Shown: piece after piece, positions 1-10,407 of the stretch
Position numbering within the stretch: position 1 is the stretch's first letter
Layout of the letters: each line of letters starts with the position of its first letter
Assembly: GCA_022495995.1 (NCBI GenBank)
Contig: JAFEMH010001355.1
Span: 350,501-414,500 of the forward strand
Length of the DNA stretch: 64,000 nucleotides
DNA from: Adenophora triphylla var. japonica
Taxonomy: Eukaryota; Streptophyta; Magnoliopsida; Asterales; Campanulaceae
Reading direction: 5' to 3'
Made by a program: the position numbers and the translations under genes
Notes under the pieces: model-generated
The model's database searches: none
The model's input: only the letters and a program-made list of their open reading frames with translations
What the model was told of the DNA's origin: nothing

Positions 1-51
1 GAGTCCTTAGAGAACTAGCTAGCTTGCCTTGCATGTCTTTCATCTGTTCGA

Positions 52-760
52 TCAACCAAGCCATGTGAGGGTCGGTATGCGAGGTGGAGTTACCGTTTTC
101 GGGGACGGAAATTGAAGATGGAGGTGGATTGGGCGATGGGATCGCCATTCGGGAGTCTTGGGGAGGTAGTTGAGTGTATACCAACCCATACCACAGGGTG
201 TTGAAGTTGAGGCGTGATTGCCGGGTCCGCTAAGGGTTGTGTTTGGGAGGCTGGGAAACGATTCGTTAGCCCCAATTGGCGGACTAGCGAGGTGGCAAAC
301 TTGAGATGTCGGGATATCCGCTTTCGGGATGCACAGTCCACTGGTAAAAATGGGGACTTTTGATTGTGGTTGCGAGGCTCGTATAGAGGCAAAGGATTGA
401 ATCACTGGGGATACCGAGATGCAGGATACAGCGGAGCGAGCACGTATGTGTCTTTGTCAGTGCCTTGAGCTTGATGTGCGGGCCAAGCCCGGCGTCGAGG
501 CGGGCATGTCGGGCGCGCCCGGCGCGCTGAGGGGAGCTTTGAGCGAAGGCGCTGCGTTCTTTGGGATCTCGTAGCTTGGCGGAGGCGGGACACTGCGATA
601 GCTTTGAGAAACAGGGAGCCGGTATATCTTCGTCCTACATGAGAACAAAGGTTCCGTCGGGTTGGGAAGCTGCTGTTCCTCGAAGACGCAAGGTGTCGGC
701 TTGATCCGAGCTTCTTTGTTCTTCTTGGCGCTTCTTGATGGCTTCGAAGGCTCGCGGCAC
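52..760 (-). pseudogene. gag: Tat-A gag N-terminal region, broken
   Basis: Read on the minus strand, this matches the frame at 63376-63780. It has the wording GNGTPPLRNL followed by TMEEV and AFEAIKKRQEE, a low-complexity and charged N-terminus of the kind found before the capsid domain of Tat/Ogre Gag. Stops and frame changes break it, and the capsid domain proper would lie beyond the left edge. Assignment to gag rests on its position after the leader and on the family; no Gag motif is complete here. Confidence 0.45.
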
Positions 761-1339
761 CTCCTCCATTGTGCGGAGATTCCTTAGTGGCGGGGTTCCG
801 TTTCCCTCAAGTTATCTGTGGATCCCGTCATGGGGAGTATTGGGACGGTGCGGGCCGTTGAAGCTGGAAGGGCTATCGGACCTTGTGACCTCGATGCGAA
901 AAGGCGGCTTCCGAGGATTCTCAACCACTCTCGGTTATTTGGAGGGTGATGGGCAAGGTTTAGACACAGGAATGGCCTAACGGGATAAAAGGGGAAAGCT
1001 CGCGTGGCATGCGGTTTCCGTTTCTTTTATTTTCTTTTATTTTTTTTTTTTGTTGTTTTAATTTACTTAAAACATATTTTCTCGAGAATCCTAGGTAGGT
1101 TGGAAAAGATTGCTCTTCTTTTTCGCAACTATGCTAGATCTGGGTCGATGGAGACCATACGTGCGGCTATAAGCCCCTCGTTTTGCACTGTATTTCGACA
1201 TCCCGGGGTGGACGGCCCGAGCGAGGGTCCTATAGTGCAAGCGGTTTCCACCGGCCTAAAGAAAAATCGAACCTAAGGACCGAGCTTTGTCATGTTCGTT
1301 TTGATGCGTTAGCCGTGAATAGTGAACCGAGTCGGCCAC

Positions 1340-1930
1340 TGAGTCAAGATCAGGTCGAGAGTTCGGCATGACCTCTCTTTACCTTGCTTGCGCAAGGGAT
1401 CTGTGACGTTAGGCGTTAGCTGGGTCATATTGTCATGGCTGACGTATCAAAGGCATGATGACAGGGTGTCATGTGAGCATGGATGTATATCCGGGACGGA
1501 ACATCGTGCAGGTGTAGCTTCGGAAATCAAGATCGAGGTCAAGATTTTAGCATGACCTTTCATCGCTTTGCTTGCGCGAGGGATCTTGAGTTAGAGCCTT
1601 GACTCGAAAAATGGCCGGCATGGTATATGTATCAGTGTATGACACGGGCTGGTAAAAACCAACCGAGTACGGACAGAGTGTGACTCAAGACTTCAACGTG
1701 CGGGGTTGACGCTTGGCTAGGATGGGATGTTTGGAATGATCCCGTGCGCGCCCAAGAGGCCTAGGAAGACAACGGACTGCAAGCTGAGACCACTCCGGGT
1801 TAAGGGTTGTAGTGTGCGGTGTATCCGAGGCGGCCGGTGCGCGTAGTGTGCGGTGTAGCAGCGAAGGTGTGAGTAGAGTGCGGTGTAACCGAGGCGGCGG
1901 TGCGCGTAGTGTGCGGTCTCTAAAATTCTT
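1340..1930 (-). repeat. Leader repeats of Tat-A (left copy)
   Basis: Two families of short repeats lie in the untranslated leader. One is a segment of about 60 bp with the self-complementary core TTGCGCAA and a nearby TCTTGA-type word, at about 1350-1400 and 1530-1590. The other is a run of roughly 38-bp units carrying GTGTGCGGTGTA at about 1805-1920. Both recur in the right copy at 62290-62415, 62625-62690 and 62803-62870, so they belong to the family and are not local noise. Confidence 0.6.
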
Positions 1931-2140
1931 TTACGAGTAAAATAGAAATTTTTGAAGAATTTTAAATGTATGCACGAGATGTATATTGATGCATTTTTTT
2001 TGTATTTTTATTTTTTGTAAAATAAAAACGAAGCACGTGCACACACACACAACGATTAAAGGAAGGGGTAAAATGAAAGTTTGACCCTCATCATTGTTTT
2101 AAAATTCTTTTGTTTTGTTTAAAAGTTTTTAAAACAAAAA

Positions 2141-2158
2141 ACTCCCAATGAGTCGCCA
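2141..2158 (-). other. Decayed primer-binding site (tRNA-Arg type)
   Basis: On the minus strand this reads TGGCGACTCATTGGGAGT. The right copy has TGGCGACTCCGCTGGGGA at 62051-62068. The 5' half pairs with a tRNA 3' end (TGGCG complements CGCCA) and the 3' half has decayed. Tat/Ogre elements typically use a tRNA-Arg primer. Confidence 0.65.
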
Positions 2159-3548
2159 GAGTAGCCGGATCGAGAAGGCCTCGCGGCCCAGGCATCTGGC
2201 AGTCTTTCGCGTTGGAGGTGTCTCGCCGTTTTCTTTCGCATTTGTAGAGTCGCCACGCCGTTTTTATTAAGCCCAAAACATTGAAAAAGGGCATCGGTTT
2301 AAAGATAAATTTTAAAGCTGTTTTTGTGTGATGAGATTTTGAGTTCGGAGGTCGAGATGACTCCTCGGGAAGAGAATATTAGAATATTAGAGCTCACCCG
2401 AGTAGCCTCGTAAAACGAGTCTTTCGGATACCCCTAATATCCTTTAAAAAGTTGTGTGTGTGTGTGTGTGCTTTTAAAAATGCATGTTTGTATCGGATGT
2501 CTACATTGTATTGAAATGTATTGAAATAGTAGAGGAAGGAAGCCTTACCAATGTTGGTTCGTGTACATCTTCCGCGAGGAATAGTGTTTGAGGTCGGAGT
2601 AGCGTTCGGATTGCTTGGGGATGCCGGTTGTCCGCGGACGGAGTTTCGGCGTGAGTTGAGGATTGTAGGCTGCGTTTGGGCGAGAGGTTCGGCGTGCGTG
2701 GGGATCGTCGGGATCACTCGGGCGAGAGGTTCGGCGTGCGTTGGAATCGTTGGTTGGATTCGGGCGGAGGTTCGGCAAGGTTTGGGATCGCCGGTTTGAC
2801 TCGGAAAGAGCCGGGACCGTGGGAAAGACCGAGGCAAGGCCTCGGAGTACCACGAGGGCCTCGAGTACCTCGAGAGTGCCTCGGGGCAGCGCGGGAGCGT
2901 CTCGGGAGCGCTCGGAGAGGCTTCGGAGCACCTCGAGGGGGCTCGGAAGGCCTCGGAAGGATCCGAAGGGGCGGGAATGCCTCGAAAGGTCTTAGAAGGG
3001 GAGCCGAAGGCTTAGGGAGGAAGAGAAGTGGGAAGTGTGTAAAAATGAGGAGGGGAGCCCTCTATTTATAGTCTCGAGATTTGGTGCAAAGAGGTCCGTA
3101 CGGACCTCCTTGGTTATCCGAGATTTTGGTTTTCCTCGATTTGAGGGAATATGCAATGATGGTGAATATTACGGAAATGATGGTGTCCCCTTGCAAAGAG
3201 GTCCGTACGGACCATCTTGCATGCAAAGAGGTCCGTACGGACCAAGTCTGCACGCGTGGAAACCATCATTTCTCCGGGATTTGAGGGAATATTGTGGACT
3301 TTAAGGGGATTCGGTAATTATGGAAACAAAGAGGTCCGTACGGACCTATATTGCTTTTCCAGTTTCACGAAAATTCCCAAGGTCCTTTGTCCCTTTTATC
3401 CCGGGAAGGCTCCTCCACTTGGTTTGGTTAGGGGGTTTGAGAGGGTTTTGAGAGGGTTTTGAGTGAGAGAGGTCTTCGAGGAAGCTGCGTGGATGAGTCT
3501 GCGGTGTTTCCGTGTGTTTGAAAGGAGTGATCCAGTTAGGTACTTACA
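2159..3548 (-). repeat. 5' LTR of the left Tat-A copy
   Basis: About 1390 bp, co-linear with 60653-62048 in reverse orientation. In element orientation it runs from TGTAAGTACC at 3548 through four GGTCCGTACGGACC palindromes and a TATA box (reverse of ctatttatag at 3061-3072) to a (CA)n run near 2455-2470. It then has a stem-loop around 2360-2420 and ends next to a decayed primer site near 2159. The inner boundary is accurate to a few bases. Confidence 0.8.
3093..3346. promoter_or_regulatory. Four copies of a 14-bp perfect palindrome upstream of the LTR TATA box
   Basis: GGTCCGTACGGACC occurs at 3093-3106, 3200-3213, 3230-3243 and 3333-3346, each on the CAAAGAGG side of a short shared flank. 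In element orientation all four lie in U3, upstream of the TATA box at 3061-3072. All four are perfect, although CpG-rich words normally decay quickly in methylated plant DNA. The role is unknown. Candidates are transcription-factor sites or foci of silencing. Confidence 0.75.
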
Positions 3549-4007
3549 CCCATGAATTTTTTCGCCTACCCCCCATCCGGCCACGCCTATCCCCCACCCC
3601 CTTTGACCCCACCCCCACGATTTTTTTTATTTTTACTCATTTTGCATACCCCCTACCTACCCCCCCCCACCCCCCTTCCAATTTTTTTTAAAAAGGGTAA
3701 ATTGGTCATTTTATATGCTTTCATTACATTCCTATAATTTGTATTTTCAAACCAAACATGATTTGCCAAGGAGTTGAATGACAATTCCATTCCATTTTGT
3801 ACCAACCAAACGGAGGGGGTTGACCAGTTTTTTTCCATTCCAATTCCTTAAGAAATTCAATTCCATTGACAATTCCATTCCTTCACTTTTTTTTTCATCG
3901 AACCAAACACCACCTAAGAAAAAAAACAGATTCCAATTTACCGGTTGGTTTTTAGTAGACTCATTCCCATTGTTCCTAAAATAACCATCAAAATTAATTT
4001 ATTTACT
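3549..4007. other. Intergenic DNA: C-rich tract and AT-rich segment
   Basis: 3565-3690 is strikingly rich in CCCC and CCACCCC runs. 3740-3990 holds several copies of ATTCCATT and the phrase ACCAAAC, which recall the ends of PIF/Harbinger-type small elements, but I cannot define termini. No gene is seen. Confidence 0.4.
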
Positions 4008-4223
4008 TTCTCTATCCCATCCGAATTGGAGCAATTTGTCATTTTATTTTGAACTCCCCACTCGACTAAAAATGTCTCAAAAATTGCAAGTTTGTATTAT
4101 TTTTATATTAAATGGGCTAACTTATCATACTTACAACAACTATTCTCTTACTATTTCTTTCACTCACTCTTCTATTGTACTTTTTATGCTTACAATATTT
4201 CTCTACTCATTCTCTGTTGTCTT
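4008..4223. mobile_element. Truncated Stowaway-like MITE
   Basis: It begins TACTTTCTCTATCCCATCCGA, a decayed version of the usual TACTCCCTCCGTCCCA end. It continues with the ATTGGAGCAATTTG wording and the CT-rich interior typical of these elements. It is cut at 4223 where the SV1 LTR begins, and its other half is not seen. Confidence 0.5.
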
Positions 4224-4979
4224 TGAAAGTTTTGTGTAGCTAGGAAGCACAATCAACTTCAACAGTTTACAGATGTGAGTACAGATGCGCGACAAAACTG
4301 TTCACACATCCACCAATAATGCAGCGAAATAAAATAATGAAACAAGAATTATATACGTTCACTGGTTTTGATCCCAAAAACTAGGTTTACGCCCAAAAAC
4401 TTTTCACTATTAAAAATTGTGTTGCTTACAAAAACACAGATTAGTGAAAACTAAAATACTAAAATACTAAACAAGTTCTAATCACCTTCTATAATAAGAA
4501 CATACTCTCTTTCCCAAGTAGACTCTATTCCAATCAGAAGTAAAGCAAAGAACTTGACAAAAACCTAGATGTGTGTTCGGATGTAAGACACAACCTTCAC
4601 TCACAACCTAAATCACAATGATGAACCGTGAATAAGAAAAGTATTTTTCTCTCTTAAAAACCGTGTCTTCTCTTGTGCTGATCTCTTTGTATTTATATGC
4701 ACCTTAAGGAGATCTTCACGAATCTAACACCTTTCCTTTTGTGAGTTTCCAAATCCTACAAGGAAACATGAAGCATACTCACAAGGAAAAAGATTTTATT
4801 AGTAGGTTAGTCCTAATATAAATATATGTACATAAATAAAATATATTTATAATATTAACAAAATCCTTTTCTAACTAGGATAATATAAATCTTTCATGAA
4901 AGTCCTAAAATCAACATACCAATTATGATATTGATAAGAAATAAGGAAACACATTGTTTCCTAAAAACTCACTCTTTCA
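4224..4979 (-). repeat. 3' LTR of SV1
   Basis: The ends are inverted, TGAAAG...CTTTCA, and the LTR is 756 bp long. In element orientation it starts at 4979 directly after a polypurine tract and contains a TATA box (reverse of tatttatatgc at about 4690). It ends at 4224. GATGTG words lie at 4271, 4566 and 4575. There is no second LTR to compare with. Confidence 0.7.
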
Positions 4980-4994
4980 ATCTCTCCCTATTTT
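4980..4994 (-). other. Polypurine tract of SV1
   Basis: On the minus strand AAATAGGGAGAGAT directly precedes the LTR start TGAAAGAGTG. Its position and purine run fit the plus-strand priming site. Confidence 0.65.
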
Positions 4995-6681
4995 GGACGT
5001 TCTGGTCAAAACCAAAGATTTATCATGATCGCATTATGACCAATATTTTCAAACATGAAAACTTTCCCTGAATGAAAGTCTGTGCAGATGTGTCAACACA
5101 TCCACATAAAACTGCATAGAATAAGTTAGAACCAAAAATTGCAGTTCAACAAATATAAACTAAAGTAACCATTCAGCAAATGTATTTAGGGATTACAGAC
5201 CAAGTCTTAGACTAACAAATATTAAAAGCAACTAACAAATATTAAAAGAAAACCTGTTGATGTTTCATTCACAAGTAAGAACAAATAGTAAAACTCCATA
5301 TGAGTTTAAGCATCCCAATTGAAACATCAGCAGTAGCAGCAAAGACAACATCAGTATCAGTATCATTCTCATCCTTTTTCTTCTTCTCCCCCTTTTGACT
5401 AGAAAGTGTAGTCTTTCATTTACGAAAATCCACCTTCAAAACCTTAAGGTTCTTGGCATGTGTCACGGGAGGCAATCGGTTGAGCATTAAGGACAAGTGG
5501 AGAGGGCATCCGCGCAACAATTTACGCATCTAGGAACTCTATTTAATCATCAAAAGAAGTTGCGGATGTGTGACAAGATGTGGCCACATCCCGACGCACA
5601 TCCACAACTTCACTCCATTGATTCTGCAGATTGATCGACACACGAGAGAGTGAGAAATATATGGTGCGTGTGTGTGAGAGAGAAATTGAGGGCAAAGGGG
5701 AAAGAAACACAATGAAGGATTAAAGAGATGTGACGAGATAGAGGCACCCAATTAAACCTACAACTCTCGCTTTCCTACTCAAACAAGGATTCCTTCTCCA
5801 AAAAAGTCTCATAAAACCAAAATACCACAAAGATCCTCCTAACGGCTTCTTATAACCCTTTGATATTTCCACACACAACAAATCTCGAAAAAATAGGGAT
5901 TAGAATAAATCAAAATTTTGCCAACTTTTTATGAAAACAAAAATCACTTTAGCCATATCTTTTTCAACATAATCCCTTTTAAAATTGTCCTTCCTTTTCA
6001 AATAAGAATTGATACACACCTTTCTTTTTCATGAGAGATTTTGAAAATAAAAAACATGTTAAATCAAAGAATAGATTAAGAATGAAAACAAATTAACTAG
6101 CATATTTACAAAGTATTCTATATGACCTAAAATGCAGTATGCCTAGCATAATGCAATCATACAGGTGAAGAAAAAAATCTCAGCTCATAGATGTGGCATA
6201 GGATGTGAGTCATAATTGGGGACACATTTAGATCACAAAAAGTCAATGAGCAATAATCTAATCTGCACAGCCTCTAGGATGCATCCACCCATGTTTTATT
6301 GTGAATATTTTGCATTTTAAGTAGCTTTCACTTTTCTTATTTCCCAAAGATAGCCCTTTTTCTCAATGATTTTTTTCAAGTTTGATTTCAAATTTTCTTA
6401 TGAGAATTACTTGATCACAATGGTTTGGCTTCTTACTAAGGGCTGTTTTTCATTGATTTTTAAGGCACCCACTGTGAGATATCCAATAGAATTATATCAA
6501 GTTGTCAAAAGACAACATGAACAAGAAATGCCCACAATTAAGTGATCAGAAAAAGTCAAAGATGTAAGACTTATAAGTGACCACACTGAGATATTTCGTG
6601 CTAATGCATGATATTATTTTTTTTTCAGTTAAATAATATACAGATGTGTTAGAGGATGTGTACACATTTGTGCACACAACC
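4995..6681 (-). other. SV1 3' region with remnants of a downstream transcription unit
   Basis: The region between the RNase H stop and the polypurine tract has no long open frame. On the minus strand 5640-5720 resembles a leader: a TATATTT box near 5655, then CT/CA-rich DNA and a short ATG frame. 5340-5460 carries a Lys/Asp-rich coding-like remnant. By analogy with SV2, which has a spliced gene in this position, this may be the ruin of a similar downstream gene. GATGTG words cluster at 5085-5105, 5571-5615, 6190-6210 and 6643-6665. Confidence 0.4.
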
Positions 6682-8060
6682 TTAAATATCACACAAGCCA
6701 AGAGACTTCCTCAAGGAGGAAAATCTCTCCAAATCTAATGCCTTTGTAAATATATCAGCCAATTGATTTTCAGTCCCAACAAATTTCAAACACACAGTTT
6801 TTTGTTCTGCAAGATCCCTAATGAAATGATGTCTAATATCAATGTATTTTGTTCTAGAATATTGGACAAGATTTTTAGATATGTCTAAGGCACTTTTGTT
6901 ATCACAAAAAGCAGTCAAAATTTTGTTATTCAATCCATAGTCTTTCAGCATTTGATTCATCCATAGCAGTTGTGTGCAGCAACTTCCAAGGGCAATATAT
7001 TCAGCCTCTGTAGTGGATAAGGACACATAATTCTACTTCCTACTGTACCAAGAAACAAGGTTGTTCCTAGGTAGAAGCATCCACCTGTAGTACTCTTCCT
7101 ATCATCACTTTTCAGTCCAGAGTCTGAGTCTGTATAGCCAACCAAATTGGTGTTTGTCTCCTTAGAATAGTGCAGCCCTAGGTTCACAAATCCATTCCAT
7201 ATCTGATTATCCTTTTCAAGGCTTTAAGATGGGACACCTTTGGGTTAGCTTGATATCTTGCACAAAAACACACACTATACATGATGTCTGGTCGACTTGC
7301 AGTGAGGTATAAGAGACTTCCAATCATGCTTCTGTACAAGGTCTGGTCTACACTCTCACCATCCGAGTCATGGCTCGCTTTTGGAAAGATTTCCATTGGT
7401 GTTTGAGATGTGAGGAGTGTTCAAGCTCAAAATTTTTCACAAGATTCTTGACATATTTGGACTGAGAGATGAACATGTCTTTTTTAAATTGCTTTATCTG
7501 TAGGCCTAGAAAATAGTTCAACTCTCCTACCATACTCATCTCAAATGTGGAGGTCATGATTTCCACAAACTCAGTTAGTATAGAATCAGAATTTGATCCA
7601 AACACAATATCATCCACATAGATTTGTGCCAAAAGAATCTCCTTTTTATTTAAAAATAGGATTTTGTCCACCTCACCTCTCTTGAATCCTAGGTGAAGCA
7701 AATGGTCAATCAACCTACCATACCAAGCTCTAGGAGCCTGTTTCAGCCCATACAGAGCTTTCTTCAGTTTGTAAACATGGTTAGGAAACTTGGAGTCCAC
7801 AAAACCTTTTGGTTGTTCTACATAGGCTTCCACATTTAATACCCCATTTAGAAAAGCACTCTTAACATCCATTTGATGAAGAGTAAGCTTGAGATAGCAA
7901 GCAATGGCCAACAAGAGTCTAATGGATTCAATTCTTGCAACAGGAGCAAAAGTCTCCTCAAAATCAATTCCCTCAATTTGGGTATACCTTGAGCAATTAG
8001 TCTAGCCTTATCTCTAGTAATCACTTCCTTCTCATCGGTTTATTTTTTGAAAATCCATTT
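6682..8060 (-). pseudogene. pol: SV1 reverse transcriptase and RNase H, broken
   Basis: Several overlapping frames together cover the Copia RT and RNase H. The RT wording includes [26 protein letters not shown] and the catalytic YVDD in [13 protein letters not shown] (about 7610-7630), then SLLYLTASRPDIMYSV. RNase H follows with DRKSTTGG, STTEAEYIAL, FCDNKSALDIS and a C-terminal FTKAL box ending near 6682. RNase H carries the usual acidic residues as far as I can read them. At least three frameshifts and a stop make it non-functional. Confidence 0.85.
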
Positions 8061-8239
8061 GATTCCTATGACATTTTCATGAGAGGGTCTAGGGACAAGT
8101 GGTCTAAACCTCATTCTTTTCGAATTGAATTAACTCTTCTTGAATAGCAAGAATCCGGTCAAGATCTTTCAATACTTCAGGTGATATTCTTAGGTTCAAT
8201 CTTTGAAACAAAAACAAGAAAACTTACATGGGAGTAAGG

Positions 8240-8570
8240 TGATGAGCAACTCCAGTCAAAACCCCGTCTTTCTATAATCTACCTTGTCTTTCTGTCTAGT
8301 TCTCACTTGAGCATGCACATCTTCCACAATCTGTGAAGTGGGGTGATTTTTCTGGATTTTAGAGGGAATATCCCTTGATCTATCCACACACCCATTCACA
8401 TTTCCTTTTGGAGTATCATCCTGATCAGATTTAGAGGAACTGTCCTCAGTTTCAGGATTTTGAGTGAATGTGGGAGCAGATGTGGGTTCAGATGTGGATG
8501 CAGATGTGTCCACATCCTTGGTTACATCCTTTACTGTTTCAACAGGTGTTTCAGTTCTGGCAGCTTCTGT
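8240..8570 (-). pseudogene. pol: SV1 integrase-to-RT linker, acidic and Ser/Thr-rich
   Basis: This variable linker between the integrase and RT of Copia polyproteins is a Ser/Thr/Glu/Asp-rich frame without motifs. It contains four GATGTG words within 50 bp (8468-8515), encoding repeated Thr/Ser/Ala/Pro residues. So the element-wide word is also embedded in coding sequence here. Confidence 0.5.
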
Positions 8571-9420
8571 TGGTTCTACAACACCTGTTTCTGTATCTTT
8601 TCAGTCCAGTAAGCAATCTGAAACATCATCCTCAGCAGTCTTGAGGTTAAGATCAAGTGAGTCATTAAACATAACATTAGCATATTCCATAATGGTTTTG
8701 GTTTTAGATTAAAAATCCTGTACGCTCTACTATTTGTGGAATATCCCATAAATATTGCTTTATCACTCTTTGAATCAAACTTTGACAAGTATTCCCTATC
8801 ATTAAGGATGTAGCAAATACACCCAAACACATGAAAGTACTTCAAAGTGGGTTTTTTTCCAAGAAAAATTTGATATGGAGTAAATGTTCTTCCAATTGTT
8901 AGGAACACTCTATTGCCAATGTGACAGGCAGTATTCAAGGCTTCTGCCCAAATTTCTTGGACAAGTTTTTAGAACTTAGCATAACCCTAGCCATTTCTTG
9001 CAAAGTTCTATTCTTCTTTTCTGCAATTCCATTTTGGTGTGGAGTGATTGGAGCAGAAAATTCATGTGTGATTCCCTTAGAGTTACGTAACGCAAAGAAA
9101 CATTGAGTTCTTATATTCGGTGCCATGTAGCTCGATCTAATCCTCACAGCCTTAAGACCATAAAGATTTCTAACCCTTTTGTACCAATTTTTGAACTCTC
9201 CAATAGTCTCAGATTTTTCTCTTAAGAACATCACCCATGTGTACCTAGAATAATCATCAACACACACAAAAGCATACTTTTTCCTACCAAAGCTTTCTAC
9301 TTTAATAGGTCCCACCAGGTCAGTGTGAATCAGCTCTAAACACCTAGATGTGGAACACTGTTGGACCTTTTTATGTGAGACTTTTGTTTGTTTTCCATTT
9401 TGACATGAACCACATGACAT
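8571..9420 (-). pseudogene. pol: SV1 integrase, broken
   Basis: The frame has the zinc-finger tail C-x2-C, the core start HTDLVGP (first catalytic Asp), VCVDDYSRYTWVMF and PHQNGIAEKKNRT (catalytic Glu). The C-terminal wording FHVFGCICYILND and AIFMGYSTNSRAYRIFN follows in a second frame. The segment that should hold the second Asp (RSDxGxEF in the family) reads RIRSSYMAPNI, so the catalytic triad is lost. Confidence 0.8.
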
Positions 9421-9429
9421 CGTGTTTCT

Positions 9430-9963
9430 AGAAATTCAACTTAGGGAGGTCCTTTACAACTTCAAACCTTTGAAGTTCTTCTATTTTTCTCGCTACTAGC
9501 ATGCTCTAATTTTTGGTGCCACGGATTGACACCATTTGCTTTGGACACTTAGGCATGAAAGATTGTCACCAAATTGATAACAATTATGAGCAGACCTAAG
9601 ACCAGTGAACACACATTTATTATCTCTATCAAACACTTCACACAAATGTTTATCAAACTTCACATAGAGATCAGTATCACATAACTGACTGATGCTTATC
9701 ATGTTGGCTTTCAAGCCTTCCACATGGTACACATTGTGCAGTTTTGGGAGTCCCTTGACATCTAGGGTTCCTCTCCCAACAATTTTGCCTTGAGCCCCAC
9801 CACCAAAGTTCACCTTCTCCCCACGAATTAACTCATTGTCAATTAGAACAGCTTGGTTCCCAGTCATGTGTCTAGAGCACCCACTATCAAAGTACCACGA
9901 ACCAGAGACACTACTTTTGAGAGAAGAGTAAACAACATTGCATGTAGCACTTGGTTTGGCCAC
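9430..9963 (-). pseudogene. pol: SV1 protease and GAG-pre-integrase region
   Basis: The protease active-site wording is WYFDSGCSRHMTG (Asp-Ser-Gly). It is followed by NVYHVEGLKANMISISQLC, the hydrophobic second half of Copia proteases, and a short GAG-pre-integrase remnant. The frame ends before the integrase zinc finger. Confidence 0.8.
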
Positions 9964-10407
9964 CCACTGCTTTTCAGATTTCTTTTGTGGTGCAGAGGTC
10001 TCAAATTACCAAGATGTGTGTTCGGATGTGTATACATCTTCTCACACATCTGAGGCTGATTGATATAACTAGATTTATTATCAACCTTTAGCTTGTAATA
10101 GAAGGGTCTAATGTGTCCAGGAGCAAAGCAATAATGACAAATGTAGTGCCTTCTCCTTGACCTTTTCTCACTAAAAAAAGGTTTTTCTCTAAAAAATTGT
10201 TTTTCCACACTTTTTGAAGTAGAAGCCTCACATCCCTCCTTTACAAAATTTTCTTTTTCAAAGCCCATACCGCTTTATTAAGTTGACCCAAAGAAATAGC
10301 TTCATCAAGTTTCATTTTACTTTTGTTCAACTTGGTAAAATTACTTTCAGCTTTTTCACACTCATTTTTGAATTTTTCAAGCTCGACTTCTCTCTTGGTC
10401 ACAAAGA
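9964..10407 (-). pseudogene. gag: SV1 gag C-terminal part with damaged zinc knuckle
   Basis: On the minus strand a Lys/Glu-rich coiled segment precedes a CCHC knuckle, C-x2-C-x4-H-x4-Y, in which the last Cys has become Tyr. The N-terminal part is cut off at 10407 by the Athila-like LTR. Confidence 0.65.

Larger units (their letters stand above)
1..3548 (-). mobile_element. Partial Tat/Ogre-type Ty3/Gypsy retrotransposon, family Tat-A, 5' part
   Basis: This stretch is the inverted counterpart of 60653-64000. It reads on the minus strand as LTR, primer-binding site, long leader and gag N-terminus, and the rest lies left of the window. The LTR tip TGTAAGTACC sits at 3548 and is preceded in element orientation by ATGGG. 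The tRNA-Arg-like primer site (TGGCGACTC...), the long leader and the gag wording fit the Tat/Ogre lineage of plant Ty3/Gypsy elements. This copy has more stops and a more decayed primer site than the right-hand copy, so it is probably older. The family name Tat-A is only my label. Confidence 0.8.
4224..10407 (-). mobile_element. Sirevirus-like Ty1/Copia retrotransposon SV1, 5' truncated
   Basis: On the minus strand the order is gag C-terminus, protease, integrase, reverse transcriptase, RNase H, a long 3' region, a polypurine tract and the 3' LTR, which is the Copia gene order. Sirevirus affinity is inferred from the long coiled gag tail, the long region between RNase H and the polypurine tract, and similarity in wording to SV2. 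The 5' LTR, primer site and gag N-terminus are missing because an Athila-like LTR abuts at 10408. All frames are broken. GATGTG or its complement occurs about 25 times across the element. Confidence 0.8.

Noticed and set aside
735..980. Plus-strand frame resembling 63228-63473 on the opposite strand
   Set aside because: It is antisense to the gag start in both Tat-A copies; similarity follows from the shared DNA.
2551..3071. Arg/Gly-rich open frames in the Tat-A LTR (also 61083-61730)
   Set aside because: GC-rich R/U5 DNA open in several frames on both strands; frames are not shared between the two copies and show no domain.
5539..5751. Minus-strand 70-codon frame as a small gene
   Set aside because: Sits in the leader-like part of the SV1 3' region and contains GATGTG repeats; no domain and no conservation evidence.
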